Shown: in pieces, positions 1-12,518 of the stretch
Position numbering within the stretch: position 1 is the stretch's first letter
Layout: each line of letters starts with the position of its first letter
Assembly (NCBI GenBank): GCA_030248215.1
Contig: JASANG010002723.1
Coordinates: 124,001 to 188,000 of the forward strand
Length of the DNA stretch: 64,000 bases
Source of the DNA: Enoplolaimus lenunculus
Lineage: Eukaryota; Nematoda; Enoplea; Enoplida; Thoracostomopsidae
Direction: 5' to 3'
The notes under the pieces: model-generated
What the model was told of the DNA's origin: nothing
Seen by the model: the letters and a program-made list of their open reading frames with translations, nothing else
Databases searched by the model: none
Made by a program: the position numbers and the translations under genes

Positions 1-470
1 CTAAGAAAAAATTAGTCTAAAACTTGCACTATTTCAGATACATAGGAAAACGTTGCGTCCCTGATCTTTATATAAACCAATGCGGGTATATCAAAAATAG
101 TCTTAATGATTTGTCGTGTAGAATTTAAATTTAGAAGCATATGGGTTGATTGTTGGATAGGTTTTTAGTGTTGATGAGGCTAATTTTTGTTGTAATGTTG
201 GTGTTAAACGTTTCATAAATGTTTAATATTTTTTTCACAGCTAAGATCGAATCACTGTTTTGGTTCCTGTTTCCAAACATGGGCATTATTTCAATTTCAG
301 TTTTTAAATTCTTACGTATTAACTTGAAATATTTTCATGGCTGTAAAATACCACACATGCTGTAGATTGTTGTTCTACGTTGTCATGAAAGCACTGGCGT
401 ATCCAGGCTTTGTTTTTAGGAGGATAGTCTTGTGTAGGACATGAAAGCATTTCACTTAAAGTGGTTGATG

Positions 471-664
471 TAAAGATCGAGGGCGGAACGTTTTTCTGTT
501 AAACTGAAATAGAGCAAGCTTAAGATTTAGACTAATTTTTTGTTTAGGCTTAGGCTTAGGCGTAGGTATAAGCTCATGCCTACGCTTAGGCTTAGGATTC
601 GGCTTGGGCTTCGGCTTATACTTAGGATGAAGAATATGTTAATTAAACCTGTTCTAACTGGCCC
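471..664. mobile_element. TTAGGC-bearing MITE (family T), copy 1
   Basis: It opens TAAAGATCGAGGGCGGAACG and closes CCTGTTCTAACTGGCC, the two family ends in inverted orientation. The inside holds TTAGGCTTAGGCTTAGGCGT and decayed relatives. The hexamer TTAGGC is the nematode telomere unit. Confidence 0.7.
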
Positions 665-751
665 TTAAAGATATGGTGAGCGGAGTACCACGGGTAAGGA
701 AAACAAGTATACAGAAGAAATATTGTTACTTCAGACAACTTTTTACTTTCA

Positions 752-955
752 GAGGCGAATCCAAAAATTTCTGACGGAGGGCGGGCTCTCAGATGTTATG
801 AAATGCAAAAAACTGTAAGGTTGACCATTTTATCACCAAAAATTCTGCGGGAAAGTTGTCAAAAATTGAAAGGTAGGGACATGGACCTTACCATTTTAGC
901 ACAAAAAAATTTCTGATGTGGGGCGGACGCACCCCGCTGAATCCGCTAGTGATTA
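752..955. mobile_element. hAT-like MITE (family L, GGCGGATCCAG ends), copy 1
   Basis: GAGGCGAATCCAAAAATTTC at the left and CACCCCGCTGAATCCGCTAG at the right. The inside has repeated AAATTGTAAGGTNNNGACCTTACCATTTTATCA-like units broken into short blocks. Confidence 0.65.
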
Positions 956-1454
956 CTTTGCATTTATTCTTGCCGACAAACATGTACAGATGACGTTAAA
1001 GTCGTAACATACAACTGAAACAACTTTTATGCTGAGTTGTTTCTATGGAGTGCGATCGGTGTTCTCGAACGTGGAAAATACTTACAGAAAAATGATTAAA
1101 ACAAACCGGAAATCACAGCCAGGAGGAGCGCTTTTTAACCGTCATCATAAAGTTTTTCATAGTTTCATCAAAATTATGCGTCAAAAACTTGAAAATGATG
1201 AAAATATTGAATTTTTGCGGCAATTTCAACGTTTAGAAAAGCAAACATTTGAACTTCAGTTTCTGATATATTTTTTCATTTTAAATTTTACATAAAATGT
1301 AGCACACAAGAAACTGTTCTGAGAACTTCTACACAACGATATGAGACGCTTTATACATGAAAGCTGAAACGCCCCACTTACGTATTTTGGGCTAGTTTAT
1401 AACGTTAACATATCTATATATGTACATAAATGTTTTTGTCAGCGCTGTACGGTA

Positions 1455-2058
1455 ATGTTGTGCACCGGCCAGGAACCGGCCGGCCGGCGAAGGCCGGTAA
1501 TTCCTTAACGCAGAAAAACTGAAAAGCTTGTTACATCATAAATTTAATATTTTTAGACATATTTAGATTTCGATTCCAAAACTTTCAGCTAAAATCTAAC
1601 ATGTTGCCTACTCTTAACGCAGGCGTGCATTGATGTCTGTTATGTCTACGCGGCATTCCTGCTTGTTTTGTCCCGAGACAGTCCTATGTTTCGCAACGTA
1701 ACACGGGCCAGTATTCTGATCATTGAAAGTTTTGTTGTTATTGGTTGGTAGCAGAGTGATCAGTAATATTTTGCAGAGTTATTGTGGTACATAAAATATG
1801 TAGAAACAATGCGGTAAAACTGTACTGAACTTGTTCTTTAATAGTTTAAGTATATATTACAACGAGGTCATTATTGAATTACTGAGCGTAAAATGTTCGG
1901 TAATCTTTTAGAAACGTAACGATATAAGTATACCATAAAAATTTTTGATAATTTTTGAAATTTTGTATATTGGCCGGCGGCCAATGGCCGGCCGGCCGGT
2001 CAAAAGGTTTCGTTGGCCGCCGGCCGGCCGGGTAGAACAGTGGTAGCTGCACAACACT
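1455..2058. mobile_element. TIR element with CCGGCCGG arrays
   Basis: GTTGTGCACCGGCCAGGAAC at the left and GTAGCTGCACAAC at the right. GGCCGGCCGGCGAAGGCCGG and GGCCGGCCGGCCGG lie near the two ends around an AT-rich centre. Confidence 0.6.
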
Positions 2059-3272
2059 ACTGTAGAGTATGCAAAATAGATACAGTGTTTCGTCGTATGA
2101 GTTCTGTATTGTGTATTCAGTGCATATCAAATCCGCATAGTGGAAGTTGGAACTATATGACGGACTTGGAACACAGTACATTTTGATACTACATATAATA
2201 GGAACACTTTGTTTAAGGTTATCTTCTATATGGTTGTAGGATGTTATTCATGATAAACTAAAATCGCAGTTAACAGACACTGAGGTATTTTCTGGTAGCA
2301 ATTAAAACGAGGAAGGTATTTGGTGCAAAAAATATTGTTCTTAGGTAAAACGATAGGATAGTTGCTTTTATACATCATTTTACGTGTTGACTTAATTTCC
2401 CTGTGGAACTGGCCTGTTTAAGGCGGCCAATCCTGTTACATTATGAAATTTGCATATGTGTGCAACTACGAATTACTAGTTGAATTAATATTTAAAATGG
2501 CTGACTAATGCCTTGAAGGTTTTCAGAATTTGAACCAACAATTTAGGCAATAAGTAATGCTATGTTTGGTGAATAACGTACTATATGCGGCTGATTAGTT
2601 AGAATACTCAATTTAAACCGCCGAGAACTGCTTTATAACAGAGTGTAAACGAATAGTAAAAAAACCGGAAACGGATAGCGACCAAAATAACGGAAGCAGA
2701 TAACGGATACGGCAAAATAAAATGTTTCGAAGATTTACTTTTTACAAAACCGTACAAAATTCCGGTTAGTGCATCTTTGAATGCAGGAACGATAACAGGA
2801 ACGACTGTTAAATGTTGGGTGCCTCCACTCAAATAGTAACGATATGGCTGCAAGCTTGTGGACCCCTGGGCTCATAGTGGTTTCAAATATGATTATACGG
2901 TTTGCAGCTTTCAAAAAAGTGAATTAAATTGAGCGTGAAACAACTGTGAAACGGTTTTTATTAAAATTGCAAATTTTTTTAATTCCCTTGACATTGGTTT
3001 ATATTTTATATACGAACTTGCATTCTTGCTCGCGTTTCTTTCGAATTTTTACATTTTTACATATATTAATCCCGCACGTATGTGCCCTTGGACGGGGTGG
3101 ATGGGGTGAGGGTGTATGCCCTGGTCACAAATTTTTTGAGATAAAATGGTGAGGTTCCTACCTCGTAATTTTTTCTCTCGCAGAAATTATTCGTAAAAAA
3201 ATTCAAGTTTTGCCACTGAAATATTTTGTGATATAAGTAACCTTCCTACCTTTCAAATTTTCGATGCCAATG

Positions 3273-3533
3273 CACTGTAGATTCCAGTGAGTTGATTTTA
3301 ACTCAGGACGCGTTGTATATGTATTCACTCAGAGAGCTCTGAATTAGGTCTTTCAGAACTCAGAATACTGAATTGATTGAACTTATTCTAAGTTAAATTA
3401 AGCAAGTCACCCGGATTTAAATCAACTCAGAGTGAATTAGCATTTATATACAGTAATTAATTCAGAAACAACCAAAAATAACTAATTCTCTCTTTGACTT
3501 GATTAATCACCTCATTGGATTTTACACTGTGAC
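3273..3533. mobile_element. Palindromic MITE (GAGTTGAT family), copy 1
   Basis: CACTGTAGATTCCAGTGAGT, TTGATTTTAACTCAGGACG, and the other arm GACTTGATTAATCACCTCAT, ending near TTTACACTGTG. Confidence 0.7.
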
Positions 3534-4711
3534 ATATGTTGCATACAGTAAAAATTGCATTTCATAACATGTGCCAGCCCACCACCCCCAATCATAAATT
3601 TCTGAATCCACCTCTTCCCCTCAAAACTGCCATCTCGCAGATGGGGAATGGCTCAGATATTCTAGTCACCCCACTGCACTCTAGGGATCTGTTTTCACTT
3701 TAAATTAACGCACTACACCAACCACAGATATATCAAAACGAGACAATCATAACAGACATTGCAAACACTTTTTAGGACGGCTTTTCGTACTTCCGACATA
3801 TGAACGCGCGCTGCTGCGATACGTCAAGTATGCGGACATGCCAATCGAAGTGAGACGAGTGCGTACAGTAGAGCATCGCTGTCTTGCTGTCCAGTTGAAT
3901 AAAGAACCAGTGCACGCGCAAATGTGGTACTAGTGCAATAGCACGAGTCCTACACAAGTGCGCTGCGTGAGTTCTTGAGTCGCTTGAACAGCACGACAGC
4001 GATCTCCGAGTGTACAGCACGCTTGAAACAAATCTTAGCAGCATATGCGTTTGTATCTCAGAAGGATAACAACCTGTGCTACAACTGACTTGTACCGCGG
4101 TCTCAGAGAGTCGGATAGCAGACAATCTTTGGTTTCTTGATTAAATTGCCTAATTAGCACAGGATGTAGCACACGGGGCTAGGGGTTGTTTAGACCTGCG
4201 AAACAATTTTGGTTATCTCGTAGAAAAGTAACAGCCTCACTTGTAAGTCGTGAAAACTCCCCTATATGGCACTCCGAACGCATGACAAGCTGATGGGTCA
4301 AGCCAAATATTCTGCTGGTAGGACTTATACTTAATACTACTCAAGAAAAAATAGCCATTTTTGTAATTTTTTATTTCCAATCTGGATATTGTTGATTATA
4401 CCAACTCCACACAGAGTCGTTAGATATCTCAAGCAAAGTCTAAATACGGTACTTTAGTTGTTAAAGGGCTATTGAAGAAGTCATCGGCCATGAAAAGATA
4501 TTTGGAATAACGAATAGCGTTACAGCAGTTTTGAGAACTGATGCCCTGAGCTGAGAATATACGTTTTCGAGCGGTGGTGTGAAAATTTTATAAGCTATAA
4601 ACCTGGTGTAGGATATATCTCAATGCTATATTTAAATGTTTTTTCATTCGCATACAATCGTTGGCAGTGCACTATAACCGTTTGGTGCATTTGAGTTGCA
4701 GTTAAAGCATA

Positions 4712-4808
4712 CACTGCAACTCTGGCGTAGTCGAATTTGACTCATTTTGTGTAGTCCCGTAGAGCCTATTTCGGAGGGAGTCAATTTGACTCACCATTTT
4801 TTGCAGTG
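4712..4808. mobile_element. TA-flanked palindromic MITE (GAGTCAAA family), short copy
   Basis: CACTGCAACTCTGGCGTAGT at the left, CATTTTTTGCAGTG at the right, TA on both sides (4710-4711 and 4809-4810). A 2-bp TA duplication fits Tc1/mariner-type insertion. This copy lacks part of one arm. Confidence 0.75.
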
Positions 4809-5251
4809 TACTCGGGCATGTATTGACCAAGCCTCAGCACCATGGCTGTAGCACGGTTCTTAACTATCTGATCTGTGTAATGGCTAATATTTACAATTAT
4901 TTGTTCATTGAATATCTTGGATAGCGTAAAATTTGGCAATCGTTTATTAGGATCCCGTAACATTTGTATGCATGTTCATACTGCATACGCAAATTAAATA
5001 TTTGATTAACAACTCATAAACACGGCATCGCCTTGGCGTGGCCGCGAAAATACAGTACTTGGAAATATAATGGTTCAATAATGTTTTTGACAGTTCAAAC
5101 AATTTGAAATTATAAAATATTTTAGGATGTTTGTAGAAATATATATACTGCATCAAAACATAGTTTATAGAGTAAAACAAAAGGTCGAATTTTCTGAGTT
5201 AACCAGGAACATTTAATTTTAACACTTTTGTTAACTGGTCGTTACTCTGCA

Positions 5252-5500
5252 CACTGTAAAGTTCCAGCGAGTTGATAATAACTCAGAATGAGTTGAATCC
5301 GTTCAGTAGTCTGAGTTCCGAATTTGATCCTCCTGAACTCAGAATTCTAAATTGTTGGACCTCATTCTAAGCTGATTAATCAACTGACCCGGAAATAAAT
5401 TAGCTCAGAGTGAGTTAATATTTCCTGTTTATTTACTCAGAAATAACCAGAAACCAATGATTCTCCAAAGGAGTTGATTAGTCATCTCATTGGACGCAAT
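5252..5500. mobile_element. Palindromic MITE (GAGTTGAT family), copy 2
   Basis: CACTGTAAAGTTCCAGCGAG, ATAACTCAGAATGAGTTGAA, and right arm GAGTTGATTAGTCATCTCAT. The right terminus is lost. Confidence 0.7.
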
Positions 5501-5903
5501 TTTTCAAAGCAAGTTTTTTGATTTGTGGAAGCCGTGTTTAAAGTGAGGTAATTGATGTAATTCCTAGGTCTCTCAAAACATTTGTTCATTCAGCGAGTTC
5601 TTTTTTATGTCTTTCATACACAGGTTGCCAATTTTTATTATAAAAACACACTCAACAAAATGATTCGTTATTTAGAAAGTATTTTTTGCATTGAACTTTA
5701 ATGTTTTGTTCGAATGATTATGGTAAGATTAATGCTGAGAAATTCTCAAAAATACTTACGCATGTGGGCCGTTCCAACTTTAATTATATAGTCATTTAGA
5801 AAGATGTCTTATATAGAAACTGTACGCATGAAATTCGTGTACAGTAATGGTATTTTTTCAAGGACTAAAAATTAAAAATACGTTTTGCCAAGCAAGCAGC
5901 ATA

Positions 5904-6113
5904 CACTGTAAAAAATAGTAAGTCAAATTCACTCACACCGAAATAGGCTTTTCCTGACTACACAAACGGAGTGAAATTCGACTCCGCCAAAGTCAAATTC
6001 GATTCACTGTGAATCGAATTTGACTCTGGTGGAGTCGAATTTTGATTCAGTGTGTGTAGTCAGAAAAAGCCTATTTCGGAGAGAGTCAATTTGACTCACC
6101 ATTTTTTGCAGCG
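5904..6113. mobile_element. TA-flanked palindromic MITE (GAGTCAAA family), full copy
   Basis: CACTGTAAAAAATAGTAAGT … GACTCACCATTTTTTGCAGCG, flanked by TA (5902-5903 and 6114-6115). The whole is an inverted repeat folding around GAGTCAAATTCGACTC-type units. Confidence 0.85.
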
Positions 6114-6334
6114 TAGCGCTGGATTGAGATTCTGGTGATCCTCGCTCAAATTTCAAGACTTTGAATGATATCTGAAGTGATTAAAAATCGAGAGGATTTC
6201 GACAAGTGTACGTACAGTAGGTCATTCCGCATTGAGGTTCAACTGTTACGCCACGATTTCCATCTGCCCAGCTACGGTCTCCACACGTAATGTACATGTC
6301 GACCCGTATACTTTTTATCGCCAAGGTGTTGATC

Positions 6335-6480
6335 ACGGCCGTAACAGTAGCATAAGCATATTTCTAACCCTAAACTTAGACTTAAGCCTAATGCCTAAAC
6401 AAAAACAGTCTGAAGCTTAAGCTAAACGACACAACAGTCCCTTATCAAATAACGCTCCGCCTCTGATCTTTACATAGACC
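6335..6480. mobile_element. TTAGGC-bearing MITE (family T), copy 2
   Basis: GGCCGTAACAGTAGCATAAG, then degenerate CCTAAG/CTTAAG units, then GCTCCGCCTCTGATCTTTAC at the right end. Its units are more decayed than in other copies. Confidence 0.6.
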
Positions 6481-6879
6481 CTACTAATAAACATGTTACA
6501 TATTGTATTGCAATTCAAATCGTTGCTTATTAATTTGCGCACAGGCAGGGCAAACTTGTTGCACGATATTCACAAGCTGTAGTACCATTTTTACCCGTTT
6601 CGCAGTTTAGATTTCAATTAAAATGCTAATATAGAATCTATACAACCTAGCTATGTAAATAATAAAAAAAATATAAGTGAGAAACAAAGTGCAATTAATG
6701 GGAAATTAAGAGTTAACTGTAGTCTACTTTGGCTAAAGCCAACAAATCCTAAAATCCGAGTTACACGCAAGCCCTTGTAGTATGATAGTGATGAAAATCT
6801 CCCCCCCCACGCGCTCACCAGGGCTCCTTCCCGGGCTCCCCCCCACCCGACGGCTTAATCTTCCCCTACCCTAATCCTC

Positions 6880-7145
6880 CAGCCGACCCCCCCCCCCCCC
6901 CCCCCCCCCTGCCCCCCCCGCCTCAACGGTTTACGAACTGCAAAGCCATTGTAGGCTTTGTTCAGAATTTCAATCTCAAAACAAAACCCAAAGTAAATAT
7001 TAAAAGATATAAAACAGAAACAAAAAAAAAAAGAACACAAAATAAGAAAAAAAAAAATAAAACCCCAAAAAAAAAAACAGAATCCCAAAAAAAAAAAAAA
7101 AAAAAGAAAAAAAAGAAAAAAAACCACAAAAAAATAAACAAATTA
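6880..7145 (+). repeat. Poly-C and A-rich low-complexity block
   Basis: About 23 consecutive C (6887-6909) is followed by CCCCCCCCG. A long A-rich tract (7019-7142) then carries occasional C and G. Poly-Gly and poly-Phe frames on the minus strand come from this composition. Confidence 0.95.
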
Positions 7146-8015
7146 TATCAAAAAAATAAACACACAAATGATAAACTAGTGTGTTTGTTTTGCCGAGCTG
7201 TGTACATGTTTGCCAAATTTTCAACGGAAACGCTCAGCACAGTCAAGTTTGCGTATATTAAATTACCCGCACGACAAGGTCTTCTTCCTACCTACCCCTC
7301 CCTTGGCGGGGAATTTTCAAGGTAATGGTTTTCTATATCCCTTCTCTATACCGAACCGACACCTCTCTCTGGAAACGTTTAGTGGGTTAAAATCCTGGTG
7401 ATAATGCCAAAACAATTGTTAAAACAAGGATGCGTACCCTCTGAAGAGGTAAATAAATATCACCCCCCTTTTATTCGGGTCACTACAGTACAAATAACAG
7501 AATTTCCGTTATTTCTATAACGGAATCGGGCACCTTTTTACTGGAAACAGAAACGAAAATTCGGTTGCATCCTGGTGATAACAAAATACAATTCCAGAAA
7601 TCACTTTGGGAATCAAAAGTAAACATATTAAAATCCACTCGAGTACGCATTTACATACAAAATGATTCAAAACAAATCGCTGTACAATATATCAAATTAT
7701 TGATAACACTAAGCAACGTTTACAGAGCATCCGTTGTCTTTATTAAGGTCAACAGAGGTCAAACCTAACGCACGCACTTCCGGTTTTGCTGAAAATCCAA
7801 TTTCCAACTGCCGTCATATTTATTTATGTCAAGAGGGAAATTGGAACTCAATTTTGGTCGTCCATTTTCAACTGGCCTGATCGGCACTTCAATTTCCGTT
7901 TTGAACAAAGTTTGTCTTCTCAATTTTCCAATTTTCTTAAAATTGAGATTCAATTACCCATTGCCGTTATCTGCAAAACCCGTAGTGGGAAATTGAAATC
8001 CACAGCGGGCACAAG

Positions 8016-8292
8016 ATAAAGTGGATGACGCAAAACTTTAAAGCATACTTAAATTTTTAGAGTACATTCCTAAGTATAACTTTGAATTAATCGATCAAGC
8101 TTTTGATACAAAGCAAATAAACGTTTTATTGATCGGATAATTGCAATACCGGATACATCAGTAACAATGGCTGGCGGAGTGCGGGTAAAAATAAATTACA
8201 GTCCGTAACCGAAAAATAAGGGGGGCACCATCTGAAGATGTCAAATAAATATCAGCCTCCTCCTCCCTTTTATTCGGGTCAATACAGTATCT
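8016..8292. mobile_element. Family H element, left-truncated
   Basis: It parallels 26240-26436 (for example CTCAAGCTTTTGATGCAACG against GATCAAGCTTTTGATACAAA) and ends CCTTTTATTCGGGTCAATAC. Confidence 0.62.
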
Positions 8293-8651
8293 CAGAAATC
8301 CTATTAAAGTCTTATTTGTTTCTATAAATAGAAACAACACAATTTTGAATTATGTTTTTTAACTTCAACATGAAAACTTGTCATTCGGATAAAAATTAGC
8401 GTTTTCATCAGCTGAGATGCTGTTTTTTAAACTTTGTCAAAATTTATCAAACTTTTCGTCAAATTTATTCGAATCACGAAATCGCTGTCATTTATTTTTA
8501 ATGACAAAACGCTTCTGCTGTAGCCATCACAATTTTTGTGCGATGTTTTATTGGCCCATGTAAAGAGCAGGGCTGAAACGGTTTCCTTGTGGAGCTGTAG
8601 GGCAGTTTAAACTCGAACTTTTTTGTTTAGGCTTAGACTTAGGCTTGCAGC

Positions 8652-8945
8652 GGCAAATCCAGAGATTTCTGACGAGGGAGCCGGGTACCCAGTGTTACGA
8701 AACGTAAAAATTGTAAGGTAGAAGCCTTATCATTTTATCATTGAAAAATTTTGTGAGGTAGAAAAACTGTAAGGTTAGGAAGCTTATCGTTTTATCACCA
8801 AAAAGTTTTCTGATGGGGAAAATTGTAAGGTAAAGACCTTATCATTTTACAACAAAATATTCTGAGGGAAAAATTAAGCACCTTTATTTTATTTTGCACA
8901 ATATTTTATGAGTGGAAAAATGTAAGGTCACACATCCGCAAGTGG
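8652..8945. mobile_element. hAT-like MITE (family L), nested in family T copy 3
   Basis: GCAGCGGCAAATCCAGAGAT at the left and TCACACATCCGCAAGTGGG at the right. Four internal units carry TTGTAAGGTAAAGACCTTAT-type hairpins. Confidence 0.68.
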
Positions 8946-9010
8946 GCTTAGGCTTAATACGCTTAGGCTTAGGCTTAGGAATAGGAATAGGCTCATTCTT
9001 AGGCATGCGA

Positions 9011-9158
9011 TTTACTTGTCGTGCGGCGCCGTCTATCGCCGTCCGTCACCGTCCGTCGCTATACGGTCTCATACATGTGTAATTTGCGTACGATACTGCA
9101 CGGTGACTGGCAGCGCCGTACGGTTGACGCGCAGTGCCGGATATCATTAAAGGTATTG
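9011..9158. mobile_element. GC-rich CGTACGG palindromic element (family C), nested copy
   Basis: ACTTGTCGTGCGGCGCCGTC … GGATATCATTAAAGGTATTGC. The family consensus has ends G(T)GACGCTATACTTGTCGTG and CATCAAAAGTATAGCGCCAC. The core is CGTACG-rich, with a recurring TGAGTAATTCACGTACG hairpin. Confidence 0.65.
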
Positions 9159-9690
9159 CACAATCCTTACGCTTAGGTTTACGCGTAGGTTTAGGCTTAG
9201 GCTAAGGAATATCTCTACCGTTTCAAATCTGTTCTATAGATGGACCGTTTCGTTTTTGCAATTTTGCGATAAAATTGCAATCTGTATGCGTGAAAATTTT
9301 GATCACTATTGTAGCCAGATTCATTGTGTCGACGACAATGCGGAGCCGTCGTTGTTAACGGTGCGGTTATTGGAAAAAAGTGTTCCGGTCATTGCGGACC
9401 GGAAATACCGCCGACAACGGCCATGATAGTTTATAAATTAAATTAAACATATATATAAAGGTTAACCAGTGACCAATATTTTCAGAAAATTTGAAAACTG
9501 CAAAATTCTGTTTGCTGTTAATAAAAGATGCTGTTTATTGTAAAATTGCACAGGCCGGGCGAAAAAATTGCAGTAAATATTTCGCATGGTTTAATGTTTT
9601 CGGAACCAACAAGTTGGGGTTAAAGCTTCTCTGTGCGGATTGCTAACATTTTTATAAACAAAGTATGCAAAGCGCATCCCTTAAAAAATT

Positions 9691-9897
9691 TGGACCAATG
9701 TATAGAATAGGGCCGTAACAGTAGTATAAGCAAACTCCTAAACCTAAGCCTAAGCATAAGCATAAGCGTGAGCCTAAGTGTAAGAATAAGTATTTACTGA
9801 GCCCGAATTTAAGCAAAGCCTAAGCAAATATTAGTTTAACTTAAACTTACTCTATTGCAGTCCCGCAGAAAAAACGGTCAACTCTTGTTCTTTGGGT
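9691..9897. mobile_element. TTAGGC-bearing MITE (family T), copy 4
   Basis: TGGACCAATGTATAGAATAG, GCCGTAACAGTAGTATAAGC, then CCTAAGCCTAAGC-type units and a decayed right end near AACGGTCAACTCTTGTTCTTT. Confidence 0.6.
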
Positions 9898-10689
9898 TGA
9901 AATTTGTGAAGGCCTTTATAACATGTTGGGCTGATTACCAGGCTGTGGGGTTTAAGCTAAAGACTTAAAATATAGATGTTAATGGCTCGATTTATGTTAC
10001 AAAGACTTTGAAAACAATACATTTAGTATAAAATGCAGCACCGGTTGCCGATGGGTGATCACTATCAGCGAACCAAAACGTTCTTGTCTGTACGAAATCA
10101 TTGTAGTTAAGATAGCATAATCACATATTTCTTTATGCTTTCGTCGGTATTTGTTTCACGATTTCGTTCAGAAAACTTTGTGAACATTTTGTTCCTGTAG
10201 CGGAAGAAAAATTTATATAACCTCTATAGGAACAGTGAAGAATGTCTTCAAATGCTTTTTGATATGCTGTACTCCAAAATTTCTATTGAAATGTATGTGA
10301 AAAGTATTTCCGCGTGAACTGGCCTAATTCAGCCAGACCTGTAATCTTAGCAACCTACTTTATTTCTGAAGAATGCTATTTATGTATTTTAAACCGCTTT
10401 GGCATTTTTAAGAAATTTAAGCGGGGGTAGAATCACAAACTTATACCCGCGGTTTGAAATTCTTTACCCCGGGTATGCTTGCGTCATAATTTTCTTACCC
10501 GTACTCGCGTTACCCGCGGGAAGCGTGTACATCTGGCTATACACAGAAAAATTATTTTTGAATTTATAAGCATTGTAAACAACTGATAAAACATCTTTTC
10601 AGATTAAGCCTATTTTTCTGAAACTGGCAAAACAACGTTTGACCCACGTATAAATCAATTAAATTGCAGCAAATTTTATGTTAACGTTA

Positions 10690-10990
10690 TACCTGAGGTT
10701 GCATTAACGTAAAATTTGTAGCAATTTGATTCGTGTTAACATTTGGTCAAAACATTCTTTTCGCTAGTGTCACAAATGTAGGTTTAAACTTCAACAAATG
10801 TTTTTCAGTCGTTATGCAAAAACTTTCCTGTCTTAAATACTTATACAAAAGCGTTGTCGGCATAACAACTGAAGAGCATTTTTCTAAAATTATAGCTAAA
10901 TTTGGATTCAAAACTGCGACTATGTTTTGAGCCGCGTTCAAACCAAGGAAATTGCACCAAATTTTGCATTAATTAATGTTTTGCATAATG
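10690..10990. repeat. Long imperfect palindrome
   Basis: The left arm (AATTTGTAGCAATTTG … GGTCAAAACATTCTTTTCGC … CAGTCGTTATGCAAAAACTT) is matched by the inverse of the right arm (AATTTGGTGCAATTTC … GCTCAAAACATAGTCGCAG … CAGTTGTTATGCCGACAACG). Each strand therefore shows a similar 64-65 codon frame that is not a gene. Confidence 0.72.
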
Positions 10991-12100
10991 GTTGATTTTG
11001 TATTATGCAAAAGTTTCAAATATTGAAAATTTAATAAACTTCACTTCGGTGTACATAACCCAATCTTTTATGAAACACATAAAGATGCACTGCAAAAAAA
11101 TGGTGAGTCAAATTATGTCTATAAATCCTGTTGCCCCAGCCTAGCAACAATTCTAGGTTTTACCGCCCGGATAAAATGAATTCAATTTAGTACAGCGCTA
11201 TCAATTTCAACCTGCCTTCATTAGCTTTCGAACGCTGTTCATCTTAAAGAAAAACACGTATCTGTAAAACATGTTATTTAGCGAACTTAATAAGCTTCTT
11301 AATTTATACATTCTTCATGCTACAGTTTTAGTTTAAAAATTATTTCGACCATGCAGCTATTATAAGTACCGTTCTACCCAAAAACTGTGATCATGGGACA
11401 TTGGTAAAATTTTTGAAAGTATTTCACCGGTACCATCCAGGGTTGGGCGTTGGGTTTTTGGGCTGACATCCCTTGTTTAGGAGGATCAATGCCATCGCAG
11501 ATGGTTATACTTTGCTAGAGAGTTTTGCACGAAACTGCACGGATACTTTGAATAAAGGGGGCAGTTCACAAACGCAACGTGTGCTGGGTAAAATTTTTTG
11601 TACACAGAATGTACACAGTTCCATGAATATATATACATATATATAGGCTTGTTTTACCATGCAGTCTTGGTTATCAGGCCCGTTGCCAGCTCACCTTGCC
11701 AGGAGAGCGGCTAAGACTTTTTCAGGAGGGGCATTCAAAGGTTTTCAATTACTCACAAGCAAGGTTGAAAATTTCGTAAGGGGTCCAAACTTTTTTCCAG
11801 GGGCTCAGCCCCCGGTGCCCCCCCTTGCCTACGGGCCCGTTGCTTATAAGTATATATAAGAAAAATTAAACAGAGCGGTTACTCTAATCGTTTCATAATA
11901 GCACTGCGCTGGATATATTTGTCGTACAATGCCGAAATTAATTAACCTGGAGTTTGTTTGGGAACTAAACGGGGGGGTCGCGACTCGTATTTAGTGGCCC
12001 ACCCCTAACTCTGACTTTCGCTGCTCAATCATGAAGTTAGCGTTTAAAGTCATCGTTGTCTGCAGAATATCAGCATTAAACAGTCCTGAACAATCAACAC

Positions 12101-12255
12101 TTGGGCCAATGTAAAGAACAGGGGCGGAACAGTATTATATGCATAAGCCTAAGCCTAAGTCCAAGTCTAAGCCGAAGCGTGAGAATGAGCATATTTCTAA
12201 GCCTAAAAGCCTATTAGTCTAAAGCGTGAACTTACTGTATTCTAGGGCCAACGAC
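12101..12255. mobile_element. TTAGGC-bearing MITE (family T), copy 5
   Basis: TTGGGCCAATGTAAAGAACA, GGGGCGGAACAGTATTATAT, then CCTAAGCCTAAG and relatives. The right end is truncated near TATTCTAGGGCC. Confidence 0.6.
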
Positions 12256-12518
12256 TTGTCACTGCAATATTTTAGACATATACAGCACGGAAAGTGAGCG
12301 TGAGAAACATAGGTTCAGACTTTGGCTTGAAATTTAAGGACACCGACACATTTGTGCCTCTTCAATTGGCCGCCCGCTGCAAAAATATATTTCATGAATT
12401 CCGTCCCTTTCAATGTTTCACATCAATTTTACTTGTATGTTTAATACGCCACACTATTGTAAAAACCTAAATATTTTAAGCCAGAGTCGATAATGACTCT
12501 TTACAAGAGTATGCACCT

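Larger units (their letters stand above)
8551..9246. mobile_element. TTAGGC-bearing MITE (family T), copy 3, with two nested insertions
   Basis: The left end is TTGGCCCATGTAAAGAGCAG and the right end reads GTTCTATAGATGGACC. The telomere-like core is interrupted by a family L element (8652-8945) and a GC-rich family C element (about 9011-9158). TTAGGC-type sequence resumes after each. Confidence 0.65.

Noticed and set aside
471-664. Chromosome end or telomere fusion because of TTAGGC runs
   Set aside because: Short, degenerate and bounded by the same inverted ends at ten or more places, so it belongs to a dispersed element.
1029-1295. 88-codon + frame with Lys/Asn-rich protein
   Set aside because: Plausible composition but no family match, no splice context and it ends in low-complexity Phe/Ile.
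3772-4125. 117-codon minus-strand frame in a GC-richer island
   Set aside because: No domain, no neighbouring exons with matching phase, and the + strand of the same DNA is also partly open. Composition alone may explain it.
6855-7224. Poly-Gly and poly-Phe minus-strand frames
   Set aside because: Direct read-out of the poly-C and A-rich tracts.
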